From contig CAZVVN010000029.1 of NCBI GenBank assembly GCA_964630665.1, positions 1-35,458 of the forward strand: a DNA stretch of 35,458 nt, in the 5' to 3' direction. A model generated the notes under the pieces. It saw only the letters and a list, made by a program, of their open reading frames with translations, did no database searches and was not told the origin of the DNA. This document shows positions 24,195-32,775 of the stretch, piece by piece (positions within the stretch are counted from its first letter, which is position 1; every line of letters starts with the position of its first letter). Position numbers and translations under genes: made by a program. Origin of the DNA: UBA9619 sp964630665. Its GTDB lineage: Bacteria; Pseudomonadota; Gammaproteobacteria; Arenicellales; UBA868.

Positions 24195-25097
24195 ATGGCA
24201 AAGGAACCGCAGGGCAATCCACTGGTCGACCAGTTTCTGGACAGCGTCTGGCTGGAGTCCGGCTTGAGTGCCAATACCCTTTCTGCCTACCGTGCAGATC
24301 TGAAGAATGTCGCAACGTGGCTTACCGCGCGGGGTACGGAGCTGGAGACGGTGAGCCGCGCCCAGCTGCTGGAATACCTGGCGCACTGTGTGCGGTCGGG
24401 CCACAGTCCGCGTTCTTCGGCCAGACGCGTCTCGACGTTGCGTCGGTTCTATCGATACCTTGCCAGGGAAGGGTTGCTCGAGTCCGATCCGACGACAGGG
24501 CTGGATTCACCCAGGGTGGGACGGTCACTGCCTAAGACGCTGTCGGAGAAGGGCGTGGAGGACCTGCTGTCAGCTCCGGATAGCGGATCGCCTTTGGGAC
24601 TGCGCGACAGGGCCATGCTTGAAACCCTCTATGCGACGGGCCTGAGGGTTTCAGAGCTGGTCCGTTTGACATTGGATGAGCTGGATGAGCTTGCCGGGCT
24701 CGTCCGGGTGCTGGGGAAGGGCGGGCGTGAGCGCATCGTGCCGCTGGGTGATGAAGCTCTGAACTGGCTGAACAGCTACCTGCACTCGAGTCGACCCGAA
24801 CTCCTGGGTCGGCGTGTGTCTGAAGCGGTATTTGTCACCCGCCGCGGTGGTCCCATGACTCGACAGGCCCTGTGGTATCTGATCAAGCGCTACGCGGCAC
24901 GTGCCGGCGTCGGTGAGGAGTTGTCGCCGCACTCGCTCCGGCATGCCTTTGCGACGCATCTGCTGAACCATGGCGCAGATCTGGTCAGCGTTCAGATGCT
25001 GCTGGGGCATGCCGATCTTTCAACGACCCAGATCTACACCCACGTTGCACGGGCTCGCCTGCAGTCATTGCACGCTGAGCATCATCCCCGCGGATAG
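24195..25097 (+). CDS. xerD: Site-specific tyrosine recombinase XerD
   Basis: This 300-residue XerCD recombinase resolves chromosome dimers at dif. It has the SAM-like N-terminal domain (9-90) and the catalytic set Arg151 (ATGLRVSEL), Lys175 (GKGGRER), His246 with Arg249 (HSLRHAF), His272 (LLGHADLSTTQIYTH) and the nucleophile Tyr281. The C-terminal 'LHAEHHPR' is the XerD-type tail, which argues against XerC. I chose the ATG at 24195 because it gives a normal N-terminus (QFLDSVWLE at residue 13). A GTG at 24174 overlaps the preceding gene. It is the last gene of the core block; frmA follows instead of the dsbC/hom genes seen in Pseudomonas. Confidence 0.95.
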   Translation: MAKEPQGNPLVDQFLDSVWLESGLSANTLSAYRADLKNVATWLTARGTELETVSRAQLLEYLAHCVRSGHSPRSSARRVSTLRRFYRYLAREGLLESDPTTGLDSPRVGRSLPKTLSEKGVEDLLSAPDSGSPLGLRDRAMLETLYATGLRVSELVRLTLDELDELAGLVRVLGKGGRERIVPLGDEALNWLNSYLHSSRPELLGRRVSEAVFVTRRGGPMTRQALWYLIKRYAARAGVGEELSPHSLRHAFATHLLNHGADLVSVQMLLGHADLSTTQIYTHVARARLQSLHAEHHPRG

Positions 25098-25154
25098 TGC
25101 TCTCGGAGCGCTGTCACTGGGAATGAAGTCTAGCTGGGCGTGTAGTCCCCGCAC

Positions 25155-25181
25155 TTGAACACGGAAAGGGGCCGGTATAAT
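25155..25181 (+). promoter_or_regulatory. Candidate sigma-70 promoter of the formaldehyde dehydrogenase gene
   Basis: TTGAAC (25155-25160) and a perfect TATAAT (25176-25181) stand 15 bases apart, slightly shorter than the ideal 17. The -10 lies 43 bases before the ATG. The Shine-Dalgarno AGAGGAG (25211-25217) has a 7-base spacing. This supports separate transcription from xerD. Confidence 0.5.
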
Positions 25182-25224
25182 GGGGTTGAAGCAGCCCAGT
25201 TAAATAGGAAAGAGGAGCCGAGTT

Positions 25225-26337
25225 ATGGTAGCCAGTCGCGCGGCAGTCGCCCATGAAGCAGGTCAACCGCTCAGTATCGAGACAGTCAATGTGGACGGTC
25301 CCCGCGAGGGCGAGGTGATGGTCGAAATCAAGGCCACCGGGATCTGTCACACCGATGCTTTTACCCTGTCGGGTGAGGATCCTGAGGGGTTGTTTCCTGC
25401 CATCCTTGGCCACGAGGGCGCCGGCATTGTGGTTGAAACCGGCCCAGGTGTACACAGTGTCGCCACTGGAGACCATGTCATACCGCTTTACACACCGGAG
25501 TGCCGGGTTTGCGATTACTGTACTTCCGGCAAGACAAATCTCTGTCAGTCCGTGCGTGAGACCCAGGGGCGTGGACTGATGCCGGATGAAAGCAGCCGGT
25601 TTTCCGTTGGTAATGACTCTTTGTTTCACTACATGGGTACCTCGACTTTCTCCAACTTCACGGTTCTACCTGAAATCGCTGTCGCCAGAATCCGCGAGGA
25701 TGCACCGTTTGAGAAGGTCTGTTATATCGGCTGTGGCGTGACCACCGGCATCGGGGCGGTCATCAACACAGCCCGGGTGGAGCCCGGTTCAAACGTGGTG
25801 GTCTTTGGCTTGGGTGGTATTGGATTGAACGTCGTTCAGGGTGCCCGGCTTGTCGGTGCCGACAAGATCGTCGGGGTGGATCTGAACCCGGCTCGACAAG
25901 CTTTGGCTGAGAAGTTCGGTGCGACCCATTTCGTCAATCCAGCCGAGGTTGAAGGCGATCTTGTCAGTTATCTGGTCGAACTCACAGGTGGCGGTGCCGA
26001 TTACAGTTTTGAATGTATAGGCAACGTTGAGGTGATGCGCCAGGCTCTCGAGTGCTGTCACAAAGGCTGGGGTGAGAGTGTCATTATTGGCGTTGCACCG
26101 GCTGGTGCGGAAATCTCGACCCGCCCGTTCCAGCTGGTGACGGGCCGCGTCTGGCGCGGCACGGCCTTTGGCGGCGCGAGGGGTCGAACCGATGTGCCTA
26201 AGATCGTTGACTGGTACATGGACGGCAAGATCAACATCGATGATCTTATAACGCACACCATGCCGCTTGACGAGATCAACACGGCTTTTGACCTGATGCA
26301 CGAGGGTAAGTCGATCCGCAGTGTGGTGATCTACTGA
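25225..26337 (+). CDS. frmA: S-(hydroxymethyl)glutathione dehydrogenase / class III alcohol dehydrogenase
   Basis: This 370-residue class III dehydrogenase oxidises the glutathione-formaldehyde adduct to S-formylglutathione, removing formaldehyde. The catalytic zinc ligands are Cys41 (GICHTD), His63 (GHE) and Cys170 (GCGVTTGIGAV). The structural zinc has Cys93, 96, 99 and 107. The NAD motif is GLGGIG (195-200). The class III C-terminal 'GTAFGGARGRTDVP' distinguishes it from the alcohol dehydrogenase at 13790. No S-formylglutathione hydrolase (FrmB/FghA) or FrmR regulator is next to it, which is common but leaves the pathway incomplete here. A hairpin overlaps the stop codon. Confidence 0.95.
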   Translation: MVASRAAVAHEAGQPLSIETVNVDGPREGEVMVEIKATGICHTDAFTLSGEDPEGLFPAILGHEGAGIVVETGPGVHSVATGDHVIPLYTPECRVCDYCTSGKTNLCQSVRETQGRGLMPDESSRFSVGNDSLFHYMGTSTFSNFTVLPEIAVARIREDAPFEKVCYIGCGVTTGIGAVINTARVEPGSNVVVFGLGGIGLNVVQGARLVGADKIVGVDLNPARQALAEKFGATHFVNPAEVEGDLVSYLVELTGGGADYSFECIGNVEVMRQALECCHKGWGESVIIGVAPAGAEISTRPFQLVTGRVWRGTAFGGARGRTDVPKIVDWYMDGKINIDDLITHTMPLDEINTAFDLMHEGKSIRSVVIY

Positions 26338-26367
26338 CGACCGATCTCGTCCTGAGCCGGTCGTCAG
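26334..26367. terminator. Perfect 10-base hairpin overlapping the frmA stop
   Basis: CTGACGACCG (26334-26343) pairs perfectly with CGGTCGTCAG (26358-26367) across a 14-base loop. The TGA stop (26335-26337) is inside the left arm. No T run follows. It stands between convergent frmA and cnoX and may act as a bidirectional barrier or an mRNA 3'-end protector. Confidence 0.45.
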
Positions 26368-26453
26368 GCGAGCTGTAAATACTGCTTGTAGGGCAGGTGT
26401 CTCCCCGCCGCTCTCCGGCTGGAACGGCAGACTGCGTGGTGATCCGCTTTGTG

Positions 26454-27317
26454 TCAGTTCAGGGCCTGGGCAAGTAGCCGCCGATAACGGGATACCCGGT
26501 CATCGCTGCTTCCGAGTGCCTGAAAGACCTGTAGCAGGTTCTCTCGAGCGCTCGCTTTGATCTCACTCTGGCCGGTTCTGACCATTTCCAGCAGGTGATC
26601 CATTGCGGCTTCAGCCTCGCCCCGCTCGAAAAGCACGGCACTCAGGCGACGTCGGGAATCGTGGTCGTCGGGGGTCGATTGGAGTCGACTCAGCAGCGTA
26701 TCCTGGTTTTCACTGTTTAATGCAGTTTCCCTGATTTCTATTCGTGCCAGCAGTCCTTTGAAAGCCTCATCCTGTTGAGCAGGTGGTGACACGCCTTTGA
26801 GAGTTGCCCTGGCTTCTTCAATACTGTCTTCAGCGTGCTGATATCCAGCCAGCGCCAGCCTCAGCTTGTCGTACCCCGGATCGTCATCCAGTACCTCCTT
26901 AAGCAGCGTCACCGCCTCGCTTATCTTTCCCAGGCCGGCCAGATCGTTCGCGAGCTTCATTACATCGTCGGCAGGTCGGGGCAGATGGCGCTCAATGAAC
27001 TCCCGGACAGCCCTTTCCGGAAGAACACCAGTGAATTCGTCCACAGGCCGTGCATCTTTGAATAACTTGACGGTTGGAAGACTGCGCACACCGTACTCCG
27101 AGGCCAGTTGCTGCTGCTGATCGGTGTCGATTTTCGTGAGCTGAAACCTGCCCTCGTATTCGCTTGCAAGACTGGCCAGAATTGGATTCAGCATCTTGCA
27201 CGGGTTACACCAATCAGCCCAGAAATCGACCAGCACTGGCATTACCTTGGATTTTTCGAGGACCTCCTGGTGAAAACTGTCAGTGGTAACTTCCACTGCT
27301 TGAGTGCTTTGTGTCAT
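26454..27317 (-). CDS. cnoX: Thioredoxin-TPR chaperedoxin (CnoX/YbbN)
   Basis: This 287-residue protein has an N-terminal thioredoxin fold (1-110) with the active site WCNPC (Cys37, Cys40) and the cis-Pro loop SLPTV. TPR repeats follow from about residue 115. CnoX holds unfolding proteins under oxidative (hypochlorous) stress and passes them to DnaK and GroEL. E. coli YbbN has lost the first cysteine, but the CxxC pair here suggests redox activity like that of Caulobacter CnoX. It stands alone and leftward, convergent with frmA and divergent from the thioredoxin-like gene. AGGAG precedes the ATG, with a spacer of about 11 bases. Confidence 0.93.
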   Translation of the reverse strand: MTQSTQAVEVTTDSFHQEVLEKSKVMPVLVDFWADWCNPCKMLNPILASLASEYEGRFQLTKIDTDQQQQLASEYGVRSLPTVKLFKDARPVDEFTGVLPERAVREFIERHLPRPADDVMKLANDLAGLGKISEAVTLLKEVLDDDPGYDKLRLALAGYQHAEDSIEEARATLKGVSPPAQQDEAFKGLLARIEIRETALNSENQDTLLSRLQSTPDDHDSRRRLSAVLFERGEAEAAMDHLLEMVRTGQSEIKASARENLLQVFQALGSSDDRVSRYRRLLAQALN

Positions 27318-27474
27318 CTAGCGGCTTCTCCTGACAGTCAATAGAACATGATATTCTAGGCTTGCGCATGTCGAAGTTGAAAGTCCTTCAGGACCATTGT
27401 TGTGGACCGATGTGCAGGATCGATCCTGTGAGCGGCCAAGGTCTCTTCCTGCCGTCTAGCGGCCGCGATAGCCC

Positions 27475-27987
27475 ATGGGTCCAGTGATCGACACGCTACT
27501 TGTTCGAGGCCGTTTGTGCGCCTTTGTGTTCGCTGCGCTGCTGACATGGCCGGCTTTCGGCGGGCAGGGATTCAAAAACCTGGATGGTGAACCGAGCTCT
27601 GTTGCCGGCCATTTTGAACCAGAGCGCTGGCTCGTTGTTCTGATCTGGTCATACAGTTGTCCGATCTGCCGGCAGGAGATCGCCAGCTACGTCGCTCTTT
27701 CTAAGCGTCATGCGGGGGGTGAGATTGCTGTTCTGGGACTTTCGATGGATGGCGAGGAGGGCATAGCGGATGCGTGGGGCTTCGTCGCCGAGAATGACGT
27801 ATCCTTTCCCAGCCTGATTGGCGAGCCAGCGGACGTGGCTGAATATTATCGAAGCACCACCGGTCGCGGGTTTCAGGGTACTCCGAGCCTGTTGTTATTT
27901 GCACCTGGCGGCAGCTTCAAGGCGTCCCAGGTCGGTGCGGTTCCGGTCACTGCAATCGAGCAGTTTGTTTCAGCTCCCCCCGATTGA
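27475..27987 (+). CDS. Exported thioredoxin-like (TlpA/redoxin) protein
   Basis: This 170-residue protein has a hydrophobic N-terminal signal (VRGRLCAFVFAALLTWPAFGG) and a TlpA/redoxin domain with the active site SCPIC (Cys62, Cys65), 'VAVLGLSMDGeegi' and the FQGTPSLLLF cis-Pro loop. It probably acts as a periplasmic thiol reductant, possibly for cytochrome c maturation or periplasmic proteins. The ATG lacks a clear ribosome binding site, so the true start could be further in, but the signal-like stretch begins right here. It has no same-strand neighbour within 300 bases. Confidence 0.82.
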   Translation: MGPVIDTLLVRGRLCAFVFAALLTWPAFGGQGFKNLDGEPSSVAGHFEPERWLVVLIWSYSCPICRQEIASYVALSKRHAGGEIAVLGLSMDGEEGIADAWGFVAENDVSFPSLIGEPADVAEYYRSTTGRGFQGTPSLLLFAPGGSFKASQVGAVPVTAIEQFVSAPPD

Positions 27988-28293
27988 CAGGTTTCACCGA
28001 TTTGTGCTCGATCTCTCAGGTCTGTTTCCATGCAGTTCAATCTATGGGTTGGAGGGGCCTGTTCACATCCATCAACCGCGTCTGCAGGGCGGCACCATGG
28101 TCGAGGGTGAGAGCTGGGGGAGACGCATACGGCACTGGAAATTGACCACAATGGTGACAAGTGCTAGAACCGTGCATGCCACTGGACAGTCGCGTCCTGA
28201 GCGCTTCAAAAACAGCTCGTTCGGTGAGAAGGACAACGACCTGTCGGGAGCAGGGCGTAGAGATCCCAGCAGACAGTGAACCAGGAACACACG
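27988..28293 (+). other. Spacer upstream of the catabolic operon, with promoter
   Basis: This 306-base stretch lies between the redoxin gene and the M20 amidohydrolase. The short frames in it are not convincing. It contains a plausible promoter at 28142-28170. I see no repeat or RNA structure that I can name. Confidence 0.5.
28142..28170 (+). promoter_or_regulatory. Candidate sigma-70 promoter of the 28-35 kb catabolic operon
   Basis: TTGACC (28142-28147; five of six consensus) and TAGAAC (28165-28170; four of six) are spaced by exactly 17 bases. The -10 is extended by TG at 28162-28163. The operon's first start is 123 bases downstream. Confidence 0.45.
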
Positions 28294-29544
28294 ATGCAGA
28301 ACCAACACCCGCCTCAGATCAATGGTGAGCGACTCTGGCAGAGCCTGATGGAAATGGCGCGCATCGGCGCGACCGAAAAGGGCGGATCCTGTCGCCTGGC
28401 GCTTACCGATGAGGACAAAGCCGGCCGGGATCTCTTTGTCGGGTGGTGCCGGACCTCAGGCTGCTCGATCGAAGTAGACCGGATGGGAAACATCTTTGCC
28501 CGGCGGGCCGGCAACCGGCCGGAACTGTCCCCGGTCCTGGTGGGCAGTCACCTGGATACTCAGCCGACCGGCGGCCGGTTCGATGGGGTCTACGGCGTCC
28601 TCACAGGTCTTGAGATCATCCGCACACTCAACGATCTAGATCTCCCAACAGAGCGATCTGTAGAGGCTGTCTGCTGGACCAATGAGGAGGGCAGTCGGTT
28701 TGCACCGGCCATGGTCGCCTCTGGGGTATTCGCCGGCGTCTACGACCTTGAATATGGGTTGAGCAGGTGCGATGACATTGGGCTGACGATGGGTGAGGAA
28801 CTGGAACGCATCGGCTACGCCGGTGCGCAAGAGATGGGCCGGCCGCTGCACGCTTATTTTGAAGCGCATATCGAGCAGGGGCCGATTCTGGTTGAGGAAG
28901 GCACCACGATCGGTATCGTGACGGATGCGCAGGGCCAACGCTGGTATGAATTGACCCTGACGGGGGTGGAGTCTCACGCCGGCCCTACGCCGATGGACCG
29001 GAGGAGAGACTCGTTGCTCGGGGCCGCGCGGGTCATTAGCCTGGTGAACCAGATCGGCCTAGCCCATGCACCGCTGGCCTGTGCGACTGTTGGTATGATT
29101 GATTCTCATCCCAATTCACGCAACGTCATCCCGGGACGCACCTTTCTGACCGTGGACTTCAGACATCCTGATGACGAAGTGCTAGCCGAAATGGATCAGG
29201 CACTGCGTCAGGGGGTGAGTGAGATCGCAACTGAAGGCGCTCTTGAGAGCGAGCTCGACCAGATCTTCTACTATGCCCCAGTACCGTTCGACCAGACCTG
29301 TGTCGCAGCTGTTCGTGACGGCGCTGCAGAAAATGGTTACGCAGCCCGTGAGATTGTCGCCGGTGCTGGGCACGATGCCTGCTTTATTGCACAAACGGCA
29401 CCGACCTCCATGGTGTTTATTCCGTGTGTTGACGGGATCAGCCACAACGAGGTGGAGGACATCGACCCCGCCTGGGCGACGGCTGGTGCAAACGTAATGC
29501 TGCACGCAGTGCTTGGTAAAGCCAACGACCGGCCATCGCTTTAG
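28294..29544 (+). CDS. M20-family amidohydrolase (hydantoinase/carbamoylase type)
   Basis: This 416-residue dinuclear-metal enzyme belongs to the allantoate amidohydrolase / N-carbamoyl-L-amino acid hydrolase group. The metal ligands and base are visible: His86 (GSHLDT), Asp97 (RFDGVYG), Glu131-Glu132 (NEEGSRF), His192 (EAHIEQGP) and His384 (GISHNE). The group hydrolyses ureido or N-carbamoyl bonds, releasing ammonia, CO2 and an amino acid or ureido product. I chose the ATG at 28294, which has AGGA seven bases upstream. A GTG at 28276 is possible but has no such site. It leads a rightward row of acid-degrading genes, 112 bases before MmgE/PrpD. The substrate is unknown. Confidence 0.93.
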   Translation: MQNQHPPQINGERLWQSLMEMARIGATEKGGSCRLALTDEDKAGRDLFVGWCRTSGCSIEVDRMGNIFARRAGNRPELSPVLVGSHLDTQPTGGRFDGVYGVLTGLEIIRTLNDLDLPTERSVEAVCWTNEEGSRFAPAMVASGVFAGVYDLEYGLSRCDDIGLTMGEELERIGYAGAQEMGRPLHAYFEAHIEQGPILVEEGTTIGIVTDAQGQRWYELTLTGVESHAGPTPMDRRRDSLLGAARVISLVNQIGLAHAPLACATVGMIDSHPNSRNVIPGRTFLTVDFRHPDDEVLAEMDQALRQGVSEIATEGALESELDQIFYYAPVPFDQTCVAAVRDGAAENGYAAREIVAGAGHDACFIAQTAPTSMVFIPCVDGISHNEVEDIDPAWATAGANVMLHAVLGKANDRPSL

Positions 29545-29656
29545 ATAATGACGGTCCTGATCCAGCTTCCCCGGTGGTTGAACAGGACGAACAGTGCCGA
29601 CTATGATGTCCGGTCCGGCACCGGATAATGCTGTTTCAGCAAAAGGAGTGACCCGT

Positions 29657-31063
29657 ATGACCTCAGAAACCCGTGTCCTGGCAACTTATGTTGCGGATCT
29701 TGAATTCAGTGATCTGCCAGAGAGCGTTGTCGCGCGTACCCGTCTGCTGGTGATGGACCATGTTGGTATTGCATTGCGGGCCCGTCACGCTGCCGACCTG
29801 AATAACGCGATGGCGACTGCACTGCAAACCCTGGGGTTGACAGGAGGCAGTTCGATTGTCATTGGAGACCAGCAGGGTTACTCGTCTCCCGCAGCCGCCT
29901 TTTACAACGGCAATCTCGCGCACTCGCTCGATTTTGACGACACCCACGCGCGAGGATCAATTCACCCCAGTGCACCCATCGTGCCAGCGGCTTTTGCCGC
30001 TGCACAGATGGCCGGTGCCAATGGGCAACGTCTGATAGCCGGAATTGTGGCCGGCTACGAAGTTCAGATCCGGCTGAGCATTGCGCTCAACCCGACCGAA
30101 CACTACAACCAGGGATTTCATCCTACCGCCACCTGTGGAGTGTTTGGCGCCGCCGCGGCCGCAGGCAATATCCTGGGGCTGTCTGCCGACCAGATGATCA
30201 GCGCATTTGGCCTGTGCGGAAGCCAGGCCGCTGGCTCGATGCAGTTTCTCGCCGACGGGGCGTGGAACAAGCCGTATCACACCGGTTATGCTGCCATGAA
30301 CGGACTGGTCTCCGCGGTCATGGCGTCAAAGGGCTTTATCGGCACGGCCGAGCCGTTGGAAGGAACCAAAGGGGGTTTCCTGCGGGCTTATGCACCGAAT
30401 CCTGTACCCGCCGAGGTCGTCTCCGAACTCGGTGAACGGTTTGAGACGATGAACATTGCGGTCAAGCCTTATCCTTCCTGCCGCTATGGCCATGCTGCCA
30501 TCGATGCGCTGATCTCGCTCAAGGCGGCCAATGATATTGACTATCGCTCCGTCGAATCGATCGAAGTGGGATTACCTAAGACGGGCTGGAGTCTCATCGG
30601 TGACCCGGAAGTCACAAAGCAGAATCCGAAGAACTATGTCGACGGGCAGTTCTCGATGGCGTTTGTGGGTGCTGTGGCGATCCGAGAGGGCCGTATGGGC
30701 TGGGACGACTATGAAACACATCTCAAGGACAAAGACACCTTGGCATTGTGCCGAAAGATCAGGACGGTTGTAGACCAAGACGTCCAGGCCCATTACCCGG
30801 CAAATATGAGTGGTGTTGTCAGGGTCAGAACTTCGGGGAGCAGTTTTGAAGAGATGGTCGTGATCGCAAAGGGTGAGCCCGAGAATTTTCTGACTGATTC
30901 CGAGATGCGTGACAAGTTCGATACACTGGTTGGCCCCTACCTCGATGCCGGCGCGCTCGAATCGCTGGCAGGTTCACTTCTGCAGCTGGATCGCGAGAGC
31001 GGTGTTGATTCCCTGCTGGACTCGACCCGTTCGAGTAGACCGGCATCTCTCAAGGCTGTCTAG
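29657..31063 (+). CDS. MmgE/PrpD family protein
   Basis: This 468-residue protein belongs to the family that includes 2-methylcitrate dehydratase and cis-aconitate decarboxylase. It has the conserved 'NLAHSLDFDDTHargsiHPSAPIVPA' segment (Asp92, Asp94, Asp95, His103), 'FHPTaTCGVFGAAAAAGNILGL', and the C-terminal 'FETMNIAVKPYPSCRYGHAAIDAL' region. These enzymes act on tricarboxylic or branched carboxylic acids; the actual substrate cannot be named. The ATG at 29657 has AAAAGGAG eight bases upstream, so it is preferred over an in-frame start 21 codons earlier. It is followed 14 bases later by the MaoC gene, and the two are surely co-transcribed. Confidence 0.93.
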   Translation: MTSETRVLATYVADLEFSDLPESVVARTRLLVMDHVGIALRARHAADLNNAMATALQTLGLTGGSSIVIGDQQGYSSPAAAFYNGNLAHSLDFDDTHARGSIHPSAPIVPAAFAAAQMAGANGQRLIAGIVAGYEVQIRLSIALNPTEHYNQGFHPTATCGVFGAAAAAGNILGLSADQMISAFGLCGSQAAGSMQFLADGAWNKPYHTGYAAMNGLVSAVMASKGFIGTAEPLEGTKGGFLRAYAPNPVPAEVVSELGERFETMNIAVKPYPSCRYGHAAIDALISLKAANDIDYRSVESIEVGLPKTGWSLIGDPEVTKQNPKNYVDGQFSMAFVGAVAIREGRMGWDDYETHLKDKDTLALCRKIRTVVDQDVQAHYPANMSGVVRVRTSGSSFEEMVVIAKGEPENFLTDSEMRDKFDTLVGPYLDAGALESLAGSLLQLDRESGVDSLLDSTRSSRPASLKAV

Positions 31064-31077
31064 GTCGAGTTGCGCTA

Positions 31078-31584
31078 ATGGTAGTGGAAAGAAAAGAAAT
31101 CGCGCCGGGCCGTTACCGGGAGTCGTATGGACGCTATTTCGAAGATTTCGAGGTCGGTGATATCTATGAGCATCGTCCGGGGCGAACCATCACCGAAACA
31201 GACAACACCTGGTTCACGTTGTTGACTATGAACACGCATCCACTGCACTTTGATGTCGAGTATGCGGCAAATACTGAATTCGGCCGGCCGCTGGTCAATT
31301 CGGCCCTGACGCTGGCGATTGTGGCGGGCATGAGTGTCAGTGATCTCAGTCAGAAAGCGATCGCGAACCTTGGCTGGAGTGACATCAGGTTGACCGCGCC
31401 GGTGTTTCCAGGTGACACGCTGTATGCCGAGTCCGAGGTGCTCTCGAAACGCGAGTCAAAAAGCCGTCCGACCCAGGGCATCGTTTCCGCCCGGACCACC
31501 GGGATGAATGCCGGAGGCACGGTTGTGATGACTTATGAACGCTCGTTCCTGGTGCCCAAAGACGGCCATGGCGCCGATGACTGA
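31078..31584 (+). CDS. MaoC-type (hot-dog fold) acyl-CoA hydratase
   Basis: This 168-residue protein has the hot-dog hydratase fold and the mesaconyl-CoA hydratase-like pattern 'GRTITETDNTWFTLLTMNTHPLHFD'. The active-site histidine is His57. The usual hydratase Asp is Asn52 here, a change also seen in this branch as far as I recall. The later 'FGRPLVNSALTLAIVAGMSVSDLS' is the second-domain signature. It would add or remove water from an enoyl or methyl-branched acyl-CoA. It sits between MmgE/PrpD and an acyl-CoA dehydrogenase, and so is a step in the same pathway. Confidence 0.88.
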   Translation: MVVERKEIAPGRYRESYGRYFEDFEVGDIYEHRPGRTITETDNTWFTLLTMNTHPLHFDVEYAANTEFGRPLVNSALTLAIVAGMSVSDLSQKAIANLGWSDIRLTAPVFPGDTLYAESEVLSKRESKSRPTQGIVSARTTGMNAGGTVVMTYERSFLVPKDGHGADD

Positions 31585-31611
31585 TCACTCCTAAAGGTCA
31601 GGATCTGTTCG

Positions 31612-32772
31612 ATGAATAACGCAGCCAAGCGTACTTCTGAAGAAGTAATGATCCTGGATACCGTCGACCGGTTTCTGGAGCGTGACGTGCGACCGGTGGC
31701 GCGGGAACTCGAGGCCAGTGACACCTATCCTCAGTCTATCGTTGACAGAATGGTTGAGCTTGGCCTCTTCGGCGCGACGATCGCTCCGGAGTATGGTGGC
31801 CTGGGCCTGTCGGCCAGCACTTACGCGACTATCATTGAGCGAATCTGCACGGTCTGGATGTCGGTATCCGGCATCATCAACTCTCATCTCATCATGGCAG
31901 CCGCAGTGCAGCGTTTTGGTACCGACGAGCAGAAGCAAAGCTATCTGCCGCGCTTTGCCAGTGGTGAATTACGTGGCGGAATCGCTTTGACCGAGCCGGA
32001 TTGTGGAACGGATCTGCAGGCGATCCGAACGCGTGCGGTACGTGATGCCGATGACTATGTCGTGAATGGGGCCAAGACCTGGATCTCGAACAGCGCAGAG
32101 GGGGGAATCCTGGCGGTGTTGGTCAAGACTGATCCCAAAGCCGAACCCGCTCATCGCGGCATGAGCCTGATTCTGATCGAGAAAGGTCCGGGATTCAGCG
32201 TAGTCCGGAAGCTCGACAAGCTGGGTTACCGGGGCATCGACACGGCAGAGCTGGTGTTCGAGGACTGCCGCGTGCCATGCACCAGCCTGATTGGTGCCCA
32301 GGAAGGTCGGGGGTTGCAGCAAATTCTGGCGGGGCTTGAGTTGGGCCGCATCAACATAGCAGCTCGCGGCGTCGGAATTGCGCGGGCATGCCTGGACGAG
32401 TCGATCGCCTACGCACAGTTGCGCAGGAGTTTCGGCAAGCCGATCTGTGAGCATCAGGCCATTCAGATGAAACTGGCCGACATGGCCACTCGGGTGCAAG
32501 CTGCCCGCTTGCTGACCGAGTCCGCAGCCCAGGCCTACGACAGCGGTGAGCGCTGTGATATGGAGGCCGGGATGGCCAAGCTCCACGCCTCGGAAGCGGC
32601 GATCAGCAACAGCGTCGACGCGATGCGGATCCATGGCGCCTACGGCTATTCCCGCGAGTTCAATATCGAACGCTATTACCGGGATGCGCCGCTGCTCGCG
32701 ATCGGTGAAGGCACCAATGAACTGCAGCGGATCATCATCTCAAGGCAATTGATTGAACGCAATAAAGTGTGA
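31612..32772 (+). CDS. Acyl-CoA dehydrogenase
   Basis: This 386-residue FAD enzyme catalyses alpha,beta-desaturation of an acyl-CoA and passes electrons to ETF. It shows 'LTEPDCGTDlQAIRTRA' and 'VNGAKTWISNS' (middle barrel), 'rRSFGKPICEHQAIQMKLADM' and 'MRIHGAYGYSREFNIERYYRDAPLLAIGEGTNELQR' with the catalytic-base candidate Glu366. Its length is standard. It is most like the branched or dicarboxylic acyl-CoA group, but the substrate is not readable. It is 27 bases after the MaoC gene and 3 bases before the CoA-transferase. Confidence 0.94.
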   Translation: MNNAAKRTSEEVMILDTVDRFLERDVRPVARELEASDTYPQSIVDRMVELGLFGATIAPEYGGLGLSASTYATIIERICTVWMSVSGIINSHLIMAAAVQRFGTDEQKQSYLPRFASGELRGGIALTEPDCGTDLQAIRTRAVRDADDYVVNGAKTWISNSAEGGILAVLVKTDPKAEPAHRGMSLILIEKGPGFSVVRKLDKLGYRGIDTAELVFEDCRVPCTSLIGAQEGRGLQQILAGLELGRINIAARGVGIARACLDESIAYAQLRRSFGKPICEHQAIQMKLADMATRVQAARLLTESAAQAYDSGERCDMEAGMAKLHASEAAISNSVDAMRIHGAYGYSREFNIERYYRDAPLLAIGEGTNELQRIIISRQLIERNKV

Positions 32773-32775
32773 GGG

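Noticed and set aside
29594..29656. Longer N-terminus of the MmgE/PrpD gene
   Set aside because: The strong AAAAGGAG site sits in front of the ATG at 29657, and the added residues have no family match.
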